A stretch of 64,000 nucleotides of DNA from Paenimyroides viscosum (GTDB lineage Bacteria; Bacteroidota; Bacteroidia; Flavobacteriales; Flavobacteriaceae), in assembly GCF_003858535.1 (NCBI RefSeq), contig NZ_RQTJ01000004.1, positions 1 to 64,000 on the forward strand, written 5' to 3'. Below are positions 8,368-17,428 of this stretch, one piece after another. A program made the translations under genes and the position numbers. Numbering within the stretch: position 1 is the first letter of the stretch; every line of letters starts with the position of its first letter. Under the pieces are notes generated by a model, which ran no database searches, was not told the DNA's origin, and worked only from the letters and a program-made list of their open reading frames with translations.

Positions 8368-9161
8368 TAGATAATAATTTTATAAATTAAAAATAAAAAT
8401 GGTGCAGCAAATAAAATGCTGTCTAACCGGTCTAAAATACCGCCGTGCCCAGGCATAATTGCTCCACTGTCTTTTACACCAGCTTGTCTTTTGTATTTAG
8501 ATTCTACCAAATCGCCTATGGTACCAATTACACTTATTGTTAAGGCAAGAAGCATCCAAAATGGCAAAGTTGCTTGAATTCCGGTGTATTTAAATAAAAT
8601 AAATGCTGCAACTTGGGTAAACACTACACCGCCTATAAAACCTTCAATTGTTTTTTTTGGCGATATTTTTTCGTAAAGCTTGTGTTTACCTAAAAGTTTG
8701 CCACAAATATAAGCAAAAGTGTCGTTACACCATATCATTATAAAGATACTTAATAATAACAAGGGTGTATATTGTTGGTTATAATAGGGTAGTTGTGTAA
8801 TAATTAGAATAGGAAGTACTACATAGCCAACTAAATGCAGATATTTTATAAAATTTGTTGGCTGTGTAAAACTTTTATTTTTAAAAAGATCAAAAATTAA
8901 ATAGATAGAAAACGGTAAACCTATTAAGTAGAAAATGTTTTCCGGAGTATTATCAAGCAAAAAGAACGAAACCGAAATAGCTAATGAAATTAAGTAACCA
9001 GCTATTTGGTTTATTTTATATAGTTTACAAAATTCGTAAACTGCTACCATAAAAATAAGTACAAAAAGAATAAGAAAAGTATCTTTTGAAAATAAAATTG
9101 CACCAACTAATAGTGCAATATAAACAATTCCCGAAAGGGTACGTTTTGTAACTTCATTCAT
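8367..9161 (-). CDS. cdsA: Phosphatidate cytidylyltransferase
   Basis: The 264-residue polytopic protein ends with the family signature: SKYKRQAGVKDSG followed by PGHGGILDRLDS, around residues 220-247, with the two metal-binding aspartates intact. About seven to eight membrane helices precede it. It makes CDP-diacylglycerol from phosphatidic acid and CTP, feeding phosphatidylserine synthesis and hence the adjacent psd product. It overlaps psd by one base and starts three bases after the LUD gene stop, so these genes form one operon. Confidence 0.95.
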   Translation of the reverse strand: MNEVTKRTLSGIVYIALLVGAILFSKDTFLILFVLIFMVAVYEFCKLYKINQIAGYLISLAISVSFFLLDNTPENIFYLIGLPFSIYLIFDLFKNKSFTQPTNFIKYLHLVGYVVLPILIITQLPYYNQQYTPLLLLSIFIMIWCNDTFAYICGKLLGKHKLYEKISPKKTIEGFIGGVVFTQVAAFILFKYTGIQATLPFWMLLALTISVIGTIGDLVESKYKRQAGVKDSGAIMPGHGGILDRLDSILFAAPFLFLIYKIII

Positions 9162-9164
9162 ACT

Positions 9165-9764
9165 TTAAAAATCTTCTAGTAACAATAGGTAAAAGTTTTT
9201 TGCTTGTATTCCATATTGCAAAAAATCATCATTTTTACTTTCTTTAAAATGCTGCATGGTTGTAATGTTTGTTGGGATTTCATTAGCGTAACGTATTTTT
9301 ATATTACGTAAACCATCGCTTTTAGAACGTGTAATCTGGCTTGCTTTTGCAACTACTATAATGTTTTTAGGTAACTCGTTTGGTTTGTAATGATATAGTT
9401 GTTTAGACGAGAACAGGATCGATCCGTCTTGTGCAATTAAACTTTCGCAACTTGTTAGTAAAAATATAGGGTTTATAGGGTTTTTATAATTTAGTTTATT
9501 GTCTGATAAAAAATGTTGAAGTCCTTTTTCAAAGGTTAAAGCTTCAATTTCAAACCAATCATTTTCTTGTAAAATACTTATAAAGTTATCTTCAAGCTCT
9601 TCATCATTTTCACAATATAAAAACTTGCCGCCATTTATCTTAAAGTTGTAAGTAAACTGTTCGTCTACAGGAGTTTCTTTTTCAGGCAGATACTTGCTTT
9701 CCTCATCGTTATTATTTTGACGAGGAGAAGTAAAACTACTTAAAATTTTTTTAAATATATTCAT
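9165..9764 (-). CDS. LUD-domain protein (LutC-like), function unknown
   Basis: This soluble 199-residue protein aligns by pattern with the LUD/LutC domain: LLTSCESLIAQDGSILFSS in the middle (about residues 105-124), then IIVVAKASQI and a conserved C-terminal half. LutC acts with LutA and LutB in lactate oxidation, but neither partner is nearby, so that role is doubtful here. A single LUD gene between ftsH and cdsA recurs in flavobacteria as far as I recall. I chose ATG at 9764 (MNIFKK); the longer frame would need TTG at 9770. It is the promoter-proximal gene of the lipid operon, and a strong ftsH terminator lies just upstream. Confidence 0.75.
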   Translation of the reverse strand: MNIFKKILSSFTSPRQNNNDEESKYLPEKETPVDEQFTYNFKINGGKFLYCENDEELEDNFISILQENDWFEIEALTFEKGLQHFLSDNKLNYKNPINPIFLLTSCESLIAQDGSILFSSKQLYHYKPNELPKNIIVVAKASQITRSKSDGLRNIKIRYANEIPTNITTMQHFKESKNDDFLQYGIQAKNFYLLLLEDF

Positions 9765-9803
9765 TGGCAATTTAAAAAGTACACTTTGGTATTATCTTCA
9801 AAG

Positions 9804-9848
9804 ATAAAAAAAAACTTGGTTTAACTAAAGGCTAAACCAAGTTTTTGT
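9804..9848 (-). terminator. Terminator of ftsH
   Basis: Arms AAACTTGGTTTA (9812-9823) and TAAACCAAGTTT (9833-9844) form a perfect 12-base stem with a nine-base loop. On the minus strand the stem is followed by a run of T. It insulates ftsH from the lipid operon downstream. Confidence 0.88.
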
Positions 9849-9870
9849 ATTGTAAGCTAAAGTGCTTATT

Positions 9871-11814
9871 TTAAATAACTTCAGACTCGTTTTCGGTAGT
9901 AACATCGATAATCTCTTTGTTGTCGAAGGTACGTTTTCCAAAAATATCTTCTAAATCTTCTCTAAAAATTACTTCCTTTTCACAAAGTAAGTCCGCAAGC
10001 TGAATTAATTTATCTTTATTTTCTGTCAATAATGTAATTGCTCTTTGATATTGCCCTTCAATTAATCCTGAAATTTCTTTGTCGATCAATTTTGCAGTTT
10101 CTTCTGAATAAGGTTTAGAAAAATTATATTCGCTTTGCCCGGATGAATCATAGTATGTAATATTTCCTAATGAATCATTTAAACCGTAGATGGTAACCAT
10201 TGCACGTGCTTGTTTGTTTACTTTTTCAAGATCACTTAAAGCACCTGTTGAAATTTTATCGAAGATTACTTTTTCTGCAGCTCTACCGCCCATGGTTGCA
10301 CACATTTCGTCTAACATTTGTTCTGTTCGCACAATTTGGCGCTCTTCTGGTAGATACCATGCAGCACCTAAACTCATACCACGTGGAACAATAGTAACTT
10401 TAACCAATGGCGCAGCGTGTTCTGTTAACCAAGAAACGGTTGCATGACCAGCTTCGTGTATAGCAATAGCATATTTTTCTTCTGGGGTAATAATTTTGTT
10501 TTTCTTTTCTAATCCACCAACAATACGGTCAACAGCGTCTAAAAAGTCTTGCTTGTCTACTTCTGTTTTACCTTTACGTGCAGCGGTTAAAGCTGCTTCG
10601 TTACAAACGTTTGCAATATCTGCACCAGAGAAACCTGGTGTTTGTTTTGATAAAAAGTCAACATCAAGGTTGTCTACTTTTTTAATGTTTTTTAGGTGAA
10701 CAATAAATATTTCTTTACGTTCATTAACGTCTGGTAAATCAACATAAATTTGTCTGTCAAAACGTCCGGCACGCATTAAAGCTTTATCTAAAATTTCAGC
10801 TCGGTTTGTTGCAGCTAAAACAATTACGTTGGTGTTTGTACCAAAGCCATCCATTTCGGTAAGTAATTGGTTCAGTGTGTTTTCACGTTCGTCATTAGAT
10901 CCTGAAAAGTTCGATTTTCCTCTGGCTCTACCAATAGCATCAATTTCATCGATAAAAATAATGGCAGGCGATTTTTCTTTAGCTTGTTTAAATAAATCAC
11001 GTACACGAGATGCACCTACACCTACAAACATTTCAACAAAATCAGATCCTGATAAAGAGAAAAAAGGTACTTGTGCTTCACCAGCAACTGCCTTGGCAAG
11101 TAATGTTTTTCCTGTTCCTGGAGGTCCAACTAATAAGGCACCTTTAGGAATTTTACCTCCGATAGATGTATATTTTTCTGGATTTTTTAAGAACTCTACA
11201 ATTTCTTGAATTTCTTCTTTTGCGCCAACTAATCCGGCAACATCGTTAAAGGTTACGCGAATGTCGTTCTTTTCATCAAACAAACGAGCTTTAGATTTTC
11301 CTATAGAAAATATTTGTCCGCCACCGCCACCGCCGGCACCGCCACTCATTCTGCGCATCATGAAGAACCAGAAAGCAATAATTAAAATAATAGGTAGTAA
11401 GGATAAAAGTATCGATCCAAAATTACTTTCTTTCTCGGTTGTAAATTCTTTTAATTTTCCTTCGCTAGTAGCTTGTACTAATTTTTCTTCGAATAAATCT
11501 TTATTAGCAATTTCTACGACATAATCAGGTCCAGTAGACATAGAGCTTAATAAAGTCGGCTTGTTTTCTTTTTTGTGTTCTGCGGTTTTTTTAACAGCTT
11601 CGTTTAAATATACTTGTGCAGATGAGTTGTTAAAAACAACTTTTTCTACCTGACTTTTATCTAGATATTCATAAAATTTAGATAAGCCAATTGTTTTACC
11701 ATCGCCAAAACCACCACCGCCTGTGGTTAGTGAAATAGCAAAAAGTATAAATATAATGCCGCCATAAAGCATCCAAGGATTGTACTTTGGCTTATTGTTT
11801 ACGGGATTTTTCAT
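9871..11814 (-). CDS. ftsH: ATP-dependent zinc metalloprotease FtsH
   Basis: The 647-residue protein has two membrane helices (about 13-30 and 134-152) enclosing a periplasmic domain, a glycine-rich linker, the AAA+ domain with Walker A GPPGTGKT (230-237), Walker B FIDEID (287-292) and the second region of homology, and a zinc protease domain with HEAGH at 453-457 and the third ligand D528. All catalytic residues are present. It degrades misassembled membrane proteins and selected soluble regulators. It starts eight bases after the rsfS stop and is followed by its own terminator. Length and domain order are normal. Confidence 0.97.
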   Translation of the reverse strand: MKNPVNNKPKYNPWMLYGGIIFILFAISLTTGGGGFGDGKTIGLSKFYEYLDKSQVEKVVFNNSSAQVYLNEAVKKTAEHKKENKPTLLSSMSTGPDYVVEIANKDLFEEKLVQATSEGKLKEFTTEKESNFGSILLSLLPIILIIAFWFFMMRRMSGGAGGGGGGQIFSIGKSKARLFDEKNDIRVTFNDVAGLVGAKEEIQEIVEFLKNPEKYTSIGGKIPKGALLVGPPGTGKTLLAKAVAGEAQVPFFSLSGSDFVEMFVGVGASRVRDLFKQAKEKSPAIIFIDEIDAIGRARGKSNFSGSNDERENTLNQLLTEMDGFGTNTNVIVLAATNRAEILDKALMRAGRFDRQIYVDLPDVNERKEIFIVHLKNIKKVDNLDVDFLSKQTPGFSGADIANVCNEAALTAARKGKTEVDKQDFLDAVDRIVGGLEKKNKIITPEEKYAIAIHEAGHATVSWLTEHAAPLVKVTIVPRGMSLGAAWYLPEERQIVRTEQMLDEMCATMGGRAAEKVIFDKISTGALSDLEKVNKQARAMVTIYGLNDSLGNITYYDSSGQSEYNFSKPYSEETAKLIDKEISGLIEGQYQRAITLLTENKDKLIQLADLLCEKEVIFREDLEDIFGKRTFDNKEIIDVTTENESEVI

Positions 11815-11822
11815 AAAATTTG

Positions 11823-12203
11823 TTACTGGATTGATTGGTTAGAAGTTACTTGGGTAATTTTAGCATCGCCCCAAAGATCTTCAATATTATAGTATTCACG
11901 GGTTTCTTTTTGAAAAACATGAACTACCACATTTATATAGTCCATTAAAACCCAATTTGCTTGTTCAGAGCCTTCTACGTGCCAAGGTTTATCTTTTATT
12001 TCTTTTGATACGGTACGTTGTACAGATCCTGAAATAGCGTTAACTTGTGTGTTAGAATTTCCGTCGCATATTACAAAATAATCACAAGCGGTATTTTCTA
12101 TGTCTCTTAAATCTAAAATGGTAATATTTTCTCCTTTTACGTTTTCTATTCCTTCAATGATAAGGGCTAATAAAGCCTCATTATTCTTTTTGTTTTCGTT
12201 CAT
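11823..12203 (-). CDS. rsfS: Ribosome silencing factor RsfS
   Basis: The 126-residue protein has the DUF143/RsfS pattern: DIENTACDYFVICDGNSNTQ (about residues 30-49), KPWHVEGSEQANWVLMDY and VVHVFQKETREYYNIEDLWG near the end. RsfS binds ribosomal protein L14 and blocks subunit joining when nutrients are low. It precedes ftsH by eight bases on the minus strand. A TAnnTTTG-type box (TAAATTTG, reverse of 12230-12237) lies 27 bases upstream of the start in the divergent space shared with birA and could be its -7 element. Confidence 0.94.
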   Translation of the reverse strand: MNENKKNNEALLALIIEGIENVKGENITILDLRDIENTACDYFVICDGNSNTQVNAISGSVQRTVSKEIKDKPWHVEGSEQANWVLMDYINVVVHVFQKETREYYNIEDLWGDAKITQVTSNQSIQ

Positions 12204-12288
12204 GTATGTATTTTGTACTTAATTTATTGCAAATTTATTAAATTGTATTGTCTTATAAAGTAATTTTGTTCTAAAGATAGTATTTATA

Positions 12289-13017
12289 ATGTATTTAATC
12301 AAACTCAGTGCCACATCTTCCACTAACGATTTCTTAAAGAAACTGTCAGCCACATCGGTTTTAGAGAACTTTACTGTTGTTTGGGCAAACGTACAGTTGC
12401 AAGGTAAAGGACAAATGGGTAGTGTTTGGGTTACAGAAGATGCTAAAAACCTAACGTTTAGTATCTATTTAAAAGAAAATAATACTTCGATTGATAATTT
12501 ATTTAACCTGAATGTATTGGTTGCCAACGCTGTTTTAAAGGCTTTGTTTTCTTTAAATTTAACGAATATTTATGTAAAATGGCCAAACGACATTTTGTCA
12601 TACAACAAGAAGATTGCAGGCATTTTAATTGAAAATAACATTCATGCTAATGGCAGTATAAGTTCGGTAATTGGTATTGGAATTAATTGTAAACAGACAA
12701 ATTTTGAAGGATTTCCGCAAGCATCGTCTATTTTAAAGCAGTATGATATCATTCCAAATAAAGAAGAATTGCTAACTGCGATTGTTGATAATATAAAAAA
12801 GAGTTTAATTGATTTAGATGATCAATCTGATGATGAATGGAATTACTATCACAACTACTTATTTAAAAAAGATGTTGTAAGTACTTTTGAAAATAAAGAC
12901 GGAACGTTATTCAACGGTATTATAAAACAAGTAAATCGCCATGGTCAGCTGGTTTTACAGCTAGAAAATGACGATTTAAAATGTTATAACTTAAAAGATA
13001 TTAAGTTGATGTATTAA
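12289..13017 (+). CDS. birA: Biotin--[acetyl-CoA-carboxylase] ligase, non-regulatory form
   Basis: At 242 residues, this is the catalytic BirA domain only: it begins directly with the substrate-loop part [11 protein letters not shown], then GKGQMGSVW, the active-site KWPNDI with its lysine, and GIGINCKQ. The N-terminal winged-helix DNA-binding domain of E. coli BirA (about 320 residues) is absent, so it should not act as a repressor. It attaches biotin to the carrier protein of acetyl-CoA carboxylase. A TAATTTTG box at 12261-12268 lies 20 bases before the start. The end overlaps the msrB end tail-to-tail by four bases. Confidence 0.93.
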   Translation: MYLIKLSATSSTNDFLKKLSATSVLENFTVVWANVQLQGKGQMGSVWVTEDAKNLTFSIYLKENNTSIDNLFNLNVLVANAVLKALFSLNLTNIYVKWPNDILSYNKKIAGILIENNIHANGSISSVIGIGINCKQTNFEGFPQASSILKQYDIIPNKEELLTAIVDNIKKSLIDLDDQSDDEWNYYHNYLFKKDVVSTFENKDGTLFNGIIKQVNRHGQLVLQLENDDLKCYNLKDIKLMY

Positions 13018-13520
13018 TCTGCAGGAATAAATTTCATGGAAACAGAATTCATACAATAACGTGTTCCTGTGGTGTCTTTGGGACCATCATCGAAAACATG
13101 CCCTAAATGCCCTTTGCATTTTGCACAAGTAACTTCGGTACGAATCATTCCGTGCGTGGTATCTTTTGTGTAAACTACCGACCCTTCTATAGCTTTATCA
13201 AATGAAGGCCACCCGCATGAAGAATCATACTTTGCATCAGAATTAAATAGTTTGTTTCCGCAAGCAGCACAAACGTAAGATCCTTTTTCAAAAAAATCAT
13301 TGTATTTGCCACTAAAAGGTCTTTCTGTACCTTTTTCGCGTAAAATATAATATTCTTCGGGTGTTAGTTTTTCTTTCCAATCTTTTTCTGTCATAGCTTT
13401 TGTTGTTTGGGTTTGTGCGTTGGCGTTGTGTTCTTTACAGCTTATAAATTGTATACATAAAAATATCCAAAATATTTTAACTGGTAACGAACTGTATAAT
13501 TTTTTCGATAACTTTTTCAT
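13014..13520 (-). CDS. msrB: Peptide-methionine (R)-S-oxide reductase, predicted lipoprotein
   Basis: This 168-residue protein has an N-terminal membrane-targeting segment ending FISC, with Cys28 the likely lipidated residue, followed by a full MsrB domain. Zinc ligands are C84, C87 (CAAC), C132 and C135 (CAKC); the catalytic cysteine is C156 in RYCMNS. It repairs methionine-R-sulfoxide in exported proteins. The start overlaps the end of the upstream hydrolase gene by 44 bases. A later start at MTEKDW would drop the signal and reduce the overlap, but the lipobox argues for the longer form. Confidence 0.92.
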   Translation of the reverse strand: MKKLSKKLYSSLPVKIFWIFLCIQFISCKEHNANAQTQTTKAMTEKDWKEKLTPEEYYILREKGTERPFSGKYNDFFEKGSYVCAACGNKLFNSDAKYDSSCGWPSFDKAIEGSVVYTKDTTHGMIRTEVTCAKCKGHLGHVFDDGPKDTTGTRYCMNSVSMKFIPAD

Positions 13521-14331
13521 CTCCTAAAATTTTTCTGTGACCTAAACCGGTAGTTATTAATAATTCGTTGTTTTGCAGGTTTGCTGAAATTGCTTCTGCA
13601 GCAGTAAAAGGCACGTCTTTGTCATTTTTGTCATGAATAATTAAAACGGGAACATACACTTTTAAGGCTTTTTCGGCAACATCGTAATTATTCATTTTAT
13701 CATTATACTTTCTTTCGAACAAATTAATTAGTACAGGTGTAATTTTTTTGCTCATACTAATAGTATTTAAAAAATCTTCGGTAATGGCTTTTGTAGTGTT
13801 TCCACTTCCTATAATTACTGCTTTATCGGTTTGCAAACCTCGACCTAAAGAGTTTATAACACTCATTCCGCCTAATGAATGACCAATCATAACATCGAAA
13901 CCATTGTGTTTTTTATCTAATTCAAAAATAGCTTCAATAAAATCCTTCATGTTCGATGCTGATTTTGGACTGTTTCCATGCCCAGGAGCATCAAAACTAA
14001 TAATGGTATAATTTAATTCTTTAAAAGCCTTTGCTATTGATACCAATTGTGTACCGCGACCATTCCAACCATGAACAAGTAATACTTTTTTAGAACCGAA
14101 CTTATTTTCATAAACCATTATTTCTTTACCACATTTAGGTAATAATATTTTTGATTTATGAGAAACCTCGAACATTTTTTGTTCTCTTTTAGGAGTTTTA
14201 TATTTAATAGGGGTTTCAAATAATTTTAATGCAAATGCAGCCGCTAAATTTTTATTAAGCGCTTGTAAAACTTTCGATGTATTTTTGATATAACGTGGAA
14301 CTTCTAAAACTTTTGCTTGTTTTTGTGCCAT
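13477..14331 (-). CDS. Alpha/beta hydrolase
   Basis: The 284-residue protein has the alpha/beta hydrolase fold: oxyanion region VHGWNGRG (86-93), DAPGHG, nucleophile elbow GHSLGG with Ser152, probable acid Asp237 in HDKNDKDVP, and His265 in GLGHRK. No signal peptide is seen, so it is probably cytoplasmic; the first 60 residues form a helical extension. The substrate cannot be told from sequence. The gene runs into msrB with a 44-base overlap, so the two are likely cotranscribed. A TAACTTTG box (reverse of 14350-14357) sits 18 bases upstream of the start. Confidence 0.82.
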   Translation of the reverse strand: MAQKQAKVLEVPRYIKNTSKVLQALNKNLAAAFALKLFETPIKYKTPKREQKMFEVSHKSKILLPKCGKEIMVYENKFGSKKVLLVHGWNGRGTQLVSIAKAFKELNYTIISFDAPGHGNSPKSASNMKDFIEAIFELDKKHNGFDVMIGHSLGGMSVINSLGRGLQTDKAVIIGSGNTTKAITEDFLNTISMSKKITPVLINLFERKYNDKMNNYDVAEKALKVYVPVLIIHDKNDKDVPFTAAEAISANLQNNELLITTGLGHRKILGDEKVIEKIIQFVTS

Positions 14332-14418
14332 ATTTTATATTTTTGTACACAAAGTTAAAAGGTATTCTTGGGAATATTTTATAATTTTAGAAAAATTTAA
14401 AGATTAAATTATATAGCT

Positions 14419-15225
14419 ATGAAAAGATTATTAGTACTATGCAGCGTAGCAGCTTTAATGCTGGCGTGTGCTACCAATCCATTAACAGGAAAAAAGGGAT
14501 TGGCGTTAACAAATGAAAATGAACAGTTAATACCTATGGCGTATCAACAATATACTACCTTTTTAAAGGAGAATAAAGTTATTACAGGTACTGCCGATGC
14601 TACAAAAGTACAGAATGTTGGTGCAAAAATTAAAGATGCCGCAGTAAAATGGATGGCATCTAAAGGAGCACAAAACCAAATAGCTTCTTATAAGTGGGAG
14701 TACAATTTAGTTCAAGGTAAAGAAATTAACGCTTGGTGTATGCCTGGCGGGAAAATTGCTGTATTTACAGGAATTATGCCTGTAACTAAAGACGAAGCTG
14801 GTTTAGCAACAGTAATGGGGCACGAGGTTGCACATGCATTATTAAGTCATAGCCGCAAACGTATGGATAAAGCCTTAATTCAAGCAGGTGTAGCACAAGG
14901 TTTAGGTGCAGCGACATCTGGTAGTTCGGCAGCAGTACAGCAAGGATTAGGATTGTTGTACGGAACCGGATCAAACTTGGCAATGTTAGCTTATGGTAGA
15001 GGTGATGAATCTGAAGCAGACCGTTTAGGATTAATGTTAATGGCAATTGCAGGTTACAATCCTGATAATGCTATTGGTTTTTGGCAACGTATGTCATCGC
15101 AAGGCGGTAGTAAAACACCCGAATTGTTAAGTACGCACCCAAGTGATAAAACACGTATTGCCGATATTCAAAGATTAATTCCCGAAGCAAAAGCTGAAGC
15201 TACCAAATTTGGTAAAAAATATTAA
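14419..15225 (+). CDS. M48-family metallopeptidase lipoprotein
   Basis: At 268 residues it has a lipoprotein leader MLAC with Cys17, followed by NPLTGKK, then the M48 core with HEVAH (135-139) and the third zinc ligand E199 in DESEADRLG. This architecture matches the LoiP/YggG-like periplasmic or outer-membrane-anchored zinc proteases that take part in envelope protein quality control. No TPR domain follows, which separates it from BepA. It is a single gene with its own terminator. Glutamine- and serine-rich residues around 160-180 form a flexible insertion between the zinc motif and the third ligand. Confidence 0.9.
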   Translation: MKRLLVLCSVAALMLACATNPLTGKKGLALTNENEQLIPMAYQQYTTFLKENKVITGTADATKVQNVGAKIKDAAVKWMASKGAQNQIASYKWEYNLVQGKEINAWCMPGGKIAVFTGIMPVTKDEAGLATVMGHEVAHALLSHSRKRMDKALIQAGVAQGLGAATSGSSAAVQQGLGLLYGTGSNLAMLAYGRGDESEADRLGLMLMAIAGYNPDNAIGFWQRMSSQGGSKTPELLSTHPSDKTRIADIQRLIPEAKAEATKFGKKY

Positions 15226-15233
15226 ATACATTT

Positions 15234-15262
15234 AAAAGGCAGTAATTAAACTGCCTTTTTAC
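15234..15262 (+). terminator. Terminator after the M48 peptidase gene
   Basis: AAAAGGCAGT (15234-15243) and ACTGCCTTTT (15250-15259) form a perfect stem with a six-base loop and a T run. It sits directly before the transporter gene that follows. Confidence 0.85.
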
Positions 15263-15271
15263 TTCTTCTTT

Positions 15272-16579
15272 ATGAAAACACATATTAAAGGCGACAAAAA
15301 AGTTCTTAACGCTTGGGCTTTTTACGATTGGGCAAACTCTGTATATGCTTTAGTAATATCATCTTCTATATTTCCATTGTTTTATGGAGCATTATTTAGG
15401 TTAGAAGATAAAGAATCTGCTTCGTTTTTTGGTATCGAAACTCCAAGTGAATCAATTATAAGTTACGTAACTGCCATTGGTTTTTTAATAATAGCTTTTA
15501 TTTCTCCGCTTTTATCAGGTGTTGCAGATTATTTAGGTAACAAAAATTTTTTCTTGAAATTGTTTTGCTTCGTAGGATCTATTTCATGTATGATGCTTTA
15601 CTTTTTCGATTTAAACAACCTATATTTAAGTCTGTTCTTTTATATGATGGCGTTAATTGGTTTTTGGGGAAGTTTGGTTTTTTACAATTCTTATTTGCCC
15701 GATATTGCTTACCCTGAACAACAAGATGCTGTTTCTGCAAAAGGGTATTCGTTAGGATACATTGGTTCGGTAATTTTACTTATAATCAATTTGGCAATGG
15801 TTATGAAAAGTGAACTTTTCGGGTTTGATGGACCTATGCAAGCAATGAAATTCTCTTTTGTTTTGGTTGGAATTTGGTGGTTAGGCTTCAGTCAGATATC
15901 ATACAGATTGTTGCCTAATTTCAGAAATTCAAAGAAAATAAGTACACAAGCTTTCTTTTCGGGTTTCACAGAATTAAAACGAATTTTTAATGAATTAAAG
16001 CAATACCCCGTTTTAAAAGGATATTTAAGTGCCTTTTTTGTTTACAGCATGGCAGTACAAACTGTTATGATTATTGCTGCTTATTTTGGTGAGAAGGAAG
16101 TTCAATGGGAAGATAACGATCAAAGACAAATGGGGTTAATAGTAAGTATCCTTCTAATTCAATTGATTGCAGTGGTTGGAGCGATTCTTACATCAAAATT
16201 ATCAAAACGTATCGGTAATATTTATGCATTAATTGTTATAAATACCGCGTGGATTTTTATCTGTATATGTGCTTATTTCGTTGTAAAGCCAATAGAATTT
16301 TACATAGTTGCAGCAATGGTTGGTTTAGTAATGGGCGGAATACAGTCACTTTCACGATCTACCTATTCAAAATTACTGCCCGAAACAACAGATACAACTT
16401 CGTTTTTTAGTTTTTATGACGTTACCGAAAAAATAGGAATCGTAATTGGAATGTTAATTTACGGAGTAATAGCTCAAATTACAGGAAAAATGCAAAATGC
16501 AATTTTATTTTTGGTTGTGTTCTTTGCAATAGGTATTATTTTATTGATAAAAACAGCAAAAAAACAAGCAGTTAGTTAA
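15272..16579 (+). CDS. MFS transporter, UMF1/Atg22-like family
   Basis: The 435-residue protein has twelve predicted membrane helices. The opening NAWAFYDWANSVYALVI is the hallmark of the UMF1 (Atg22-like) branch of the major facilitator superfamily, and the second half carries GGIQSLSRSTYSKLLPE, also typical of that branch. In fungi Atg22 exports amino acids from the vacuole; bacterial substrates are unknown. It begins 12 bases after the terminator of the upstream gene and has no evident partner gene. Confidence 0.85.
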   Translation: MKTHIKGDKKVLNAWAFYDWANSVYALVISSSIFPLFYGALFRLEDKESASFFGIETPSESIISYVTAIGFLIIAFISPLLSGVADYLGNKNFFLKLFCFVGSISCMMLYFFDLNNLYLSLFFYMMALIGFWGSLVFYNSYLPDIAYPEQQDAVSAKGYSLGYIGSVILLIINLAMVMKSELFGFDGPMQAMKFSFVLVGIWWLGFSQISYRLLPNFRNSKKISTQAFFSGFTELKRIFNELKQYPVLKGYLSAFFVYSMAVQTVMIIAAYFGEKEVQWEDNDQRQMGLIVSILLIQLIAVVGAILTSKLSKRIGNIYALIVINTAWIFICICAYFVVKPIEFYIVAAMVGLVMGGIQSLSRSTYSKLLPETTDTTSFFSFYDVTEKIGIVIGMLIYGVIAQITGKMQNAILFLVVFFAIGIILLIKTAKKQAVS

Positions 16580-16627
16580 AATAAATAATATTTTTACAAA
16601 TACTTTCGTATGTAAAAAAAATAATTT

Positions 16628-16635
16628 TATATTTG
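16628..16635 (+). promoter_or_regulatory. Possible -7 box of the lipoprotein gene at 16664
   Basis: TATATTTG matches the Bacteroidetes -7 consensus TAnnTTTG and lies 28 bases before the start codon. TTTCG at 16604-16608 is a near match to the TTTG -33 element with a 19-base spacer. Confidence 0.45.
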
Positions 16636-16663
16636 GATAAATTTAACATTCTTACTAAATCTT

Positions 16664-17278
16664 ATGAAAAAATTAAAATATATTTTGGCATCTGTAGTTT
16701 TGGCAACTGGTTTTGCTTCATGTGAAACAGAATCTATAGATGAAAAAGTAAAGGATGATAGTTTAACAGGAACCCCAATTCTTAGTTTTGATTTAAATTC
16801 TAAAGAAACGGTTGTAACTGATAAAGTAGAAGTTGGTTTTACAGGTAATGGGGTATCTATTTATGCGCGTTTATCTTTAGTAAATCAAGATGACACCTCA
16901 AATCCTGAAATTCGTTATAAAGCAGCTAATTTAGAAATTAATTTTAGCTCTTTAGCAGTTGCTAATTTCCCTACTGTTTTAAGTATTGATAATCCAAGCA
17001 ACCTTACCAGTATGGCTTCTTTACAAGTTCAAGAATACACACCTGCTGAAGAAGAAGGTAAATTTGATAAAGTATGGGTTAGTTATTCAACCTCTTTTGC
17101 AGCAGAAAATCAAAATGCTGGTTACGGAAACATTACACATGTTAACGGAACTGCAGAATACATGAATGGTAATTTTGATTATATTCTTTTTCCACAAGAA
17201 CCAACAGAGGAAACACAAGATATAGACTTACAACCACAACGTATAACTAAAGGAAACTTTAATTACTTACATTACTAA
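16664..17278 (+). CDS. Hypothetical lipoprotein
   Basis: I do not recognise this 204-residue protein. It has a lipoprotein signal with GFASC (Cys20), an acidic linker (about 21-36), then a beta-rich domain with many alternating hydrophobic and polar residues, and a charged tail. There is no cysteine after the lipobox and no catalytic motif. The likely location is the outer membrane or periplasm. It is a single gene with a promoter-like box upstream and a strong terminator downstream. Confidence 0.75.
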   Translation: MKKLKYILASVVLATGFASCETESIDEKVKDDSLTGTPILSFDLNSKETVVTDKVEVGFTGNGVSIYARLSLVNQDDTSNPEIRYKAANLEINFSSLAVANFPTVLSIDNPSNLTSMASLQVQEYTPAEEEGKFDKVWVSYSTSFAAENQNAGYGNITHVNGTAEYMNGNFDYILFPQEPTEETQDIDLQPQRITKGNFNYLHY

Positions 17279-17292
17279 AATAGAAAAAATAT

Positions 17293-17319
17293 AAAACCTT
17301 ACCAACGTAAGGTTTTTTT
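17293..17319 (+). terminator. Terminator after the 16664 lipoprotein gene
   Basis: AAAACCTTAC (17293-17302) and GTAAGGTTTT (17307-17316) form a perfect ten-base stem with a four-base loop, followed by T residues. Confidence 0.87.
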
Positions 17320-17428
17320 ATTGGCATAAATATTGAAACATTAAGTACTTAGTTAGAAATACATACGAACTTAATGTTTTAAAATGTTATTTATCTTTTA
17401 TAATGACATTTTGACTTATAAAATATTT

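Noticed and set aside
10190..11524. Several plus-strand frames of 64-126 codons opposite ftsH
   Set aside because: They are shadows of a highly conserved gene and contain no independent start context or family pattern.
17384..17428. Upstream ATG for lon
   Set aside because: It adds a hydrophobic 15-residue leader that is not expected for a cytoplasmic protease; MSHEK at 17429 resembles the family start.
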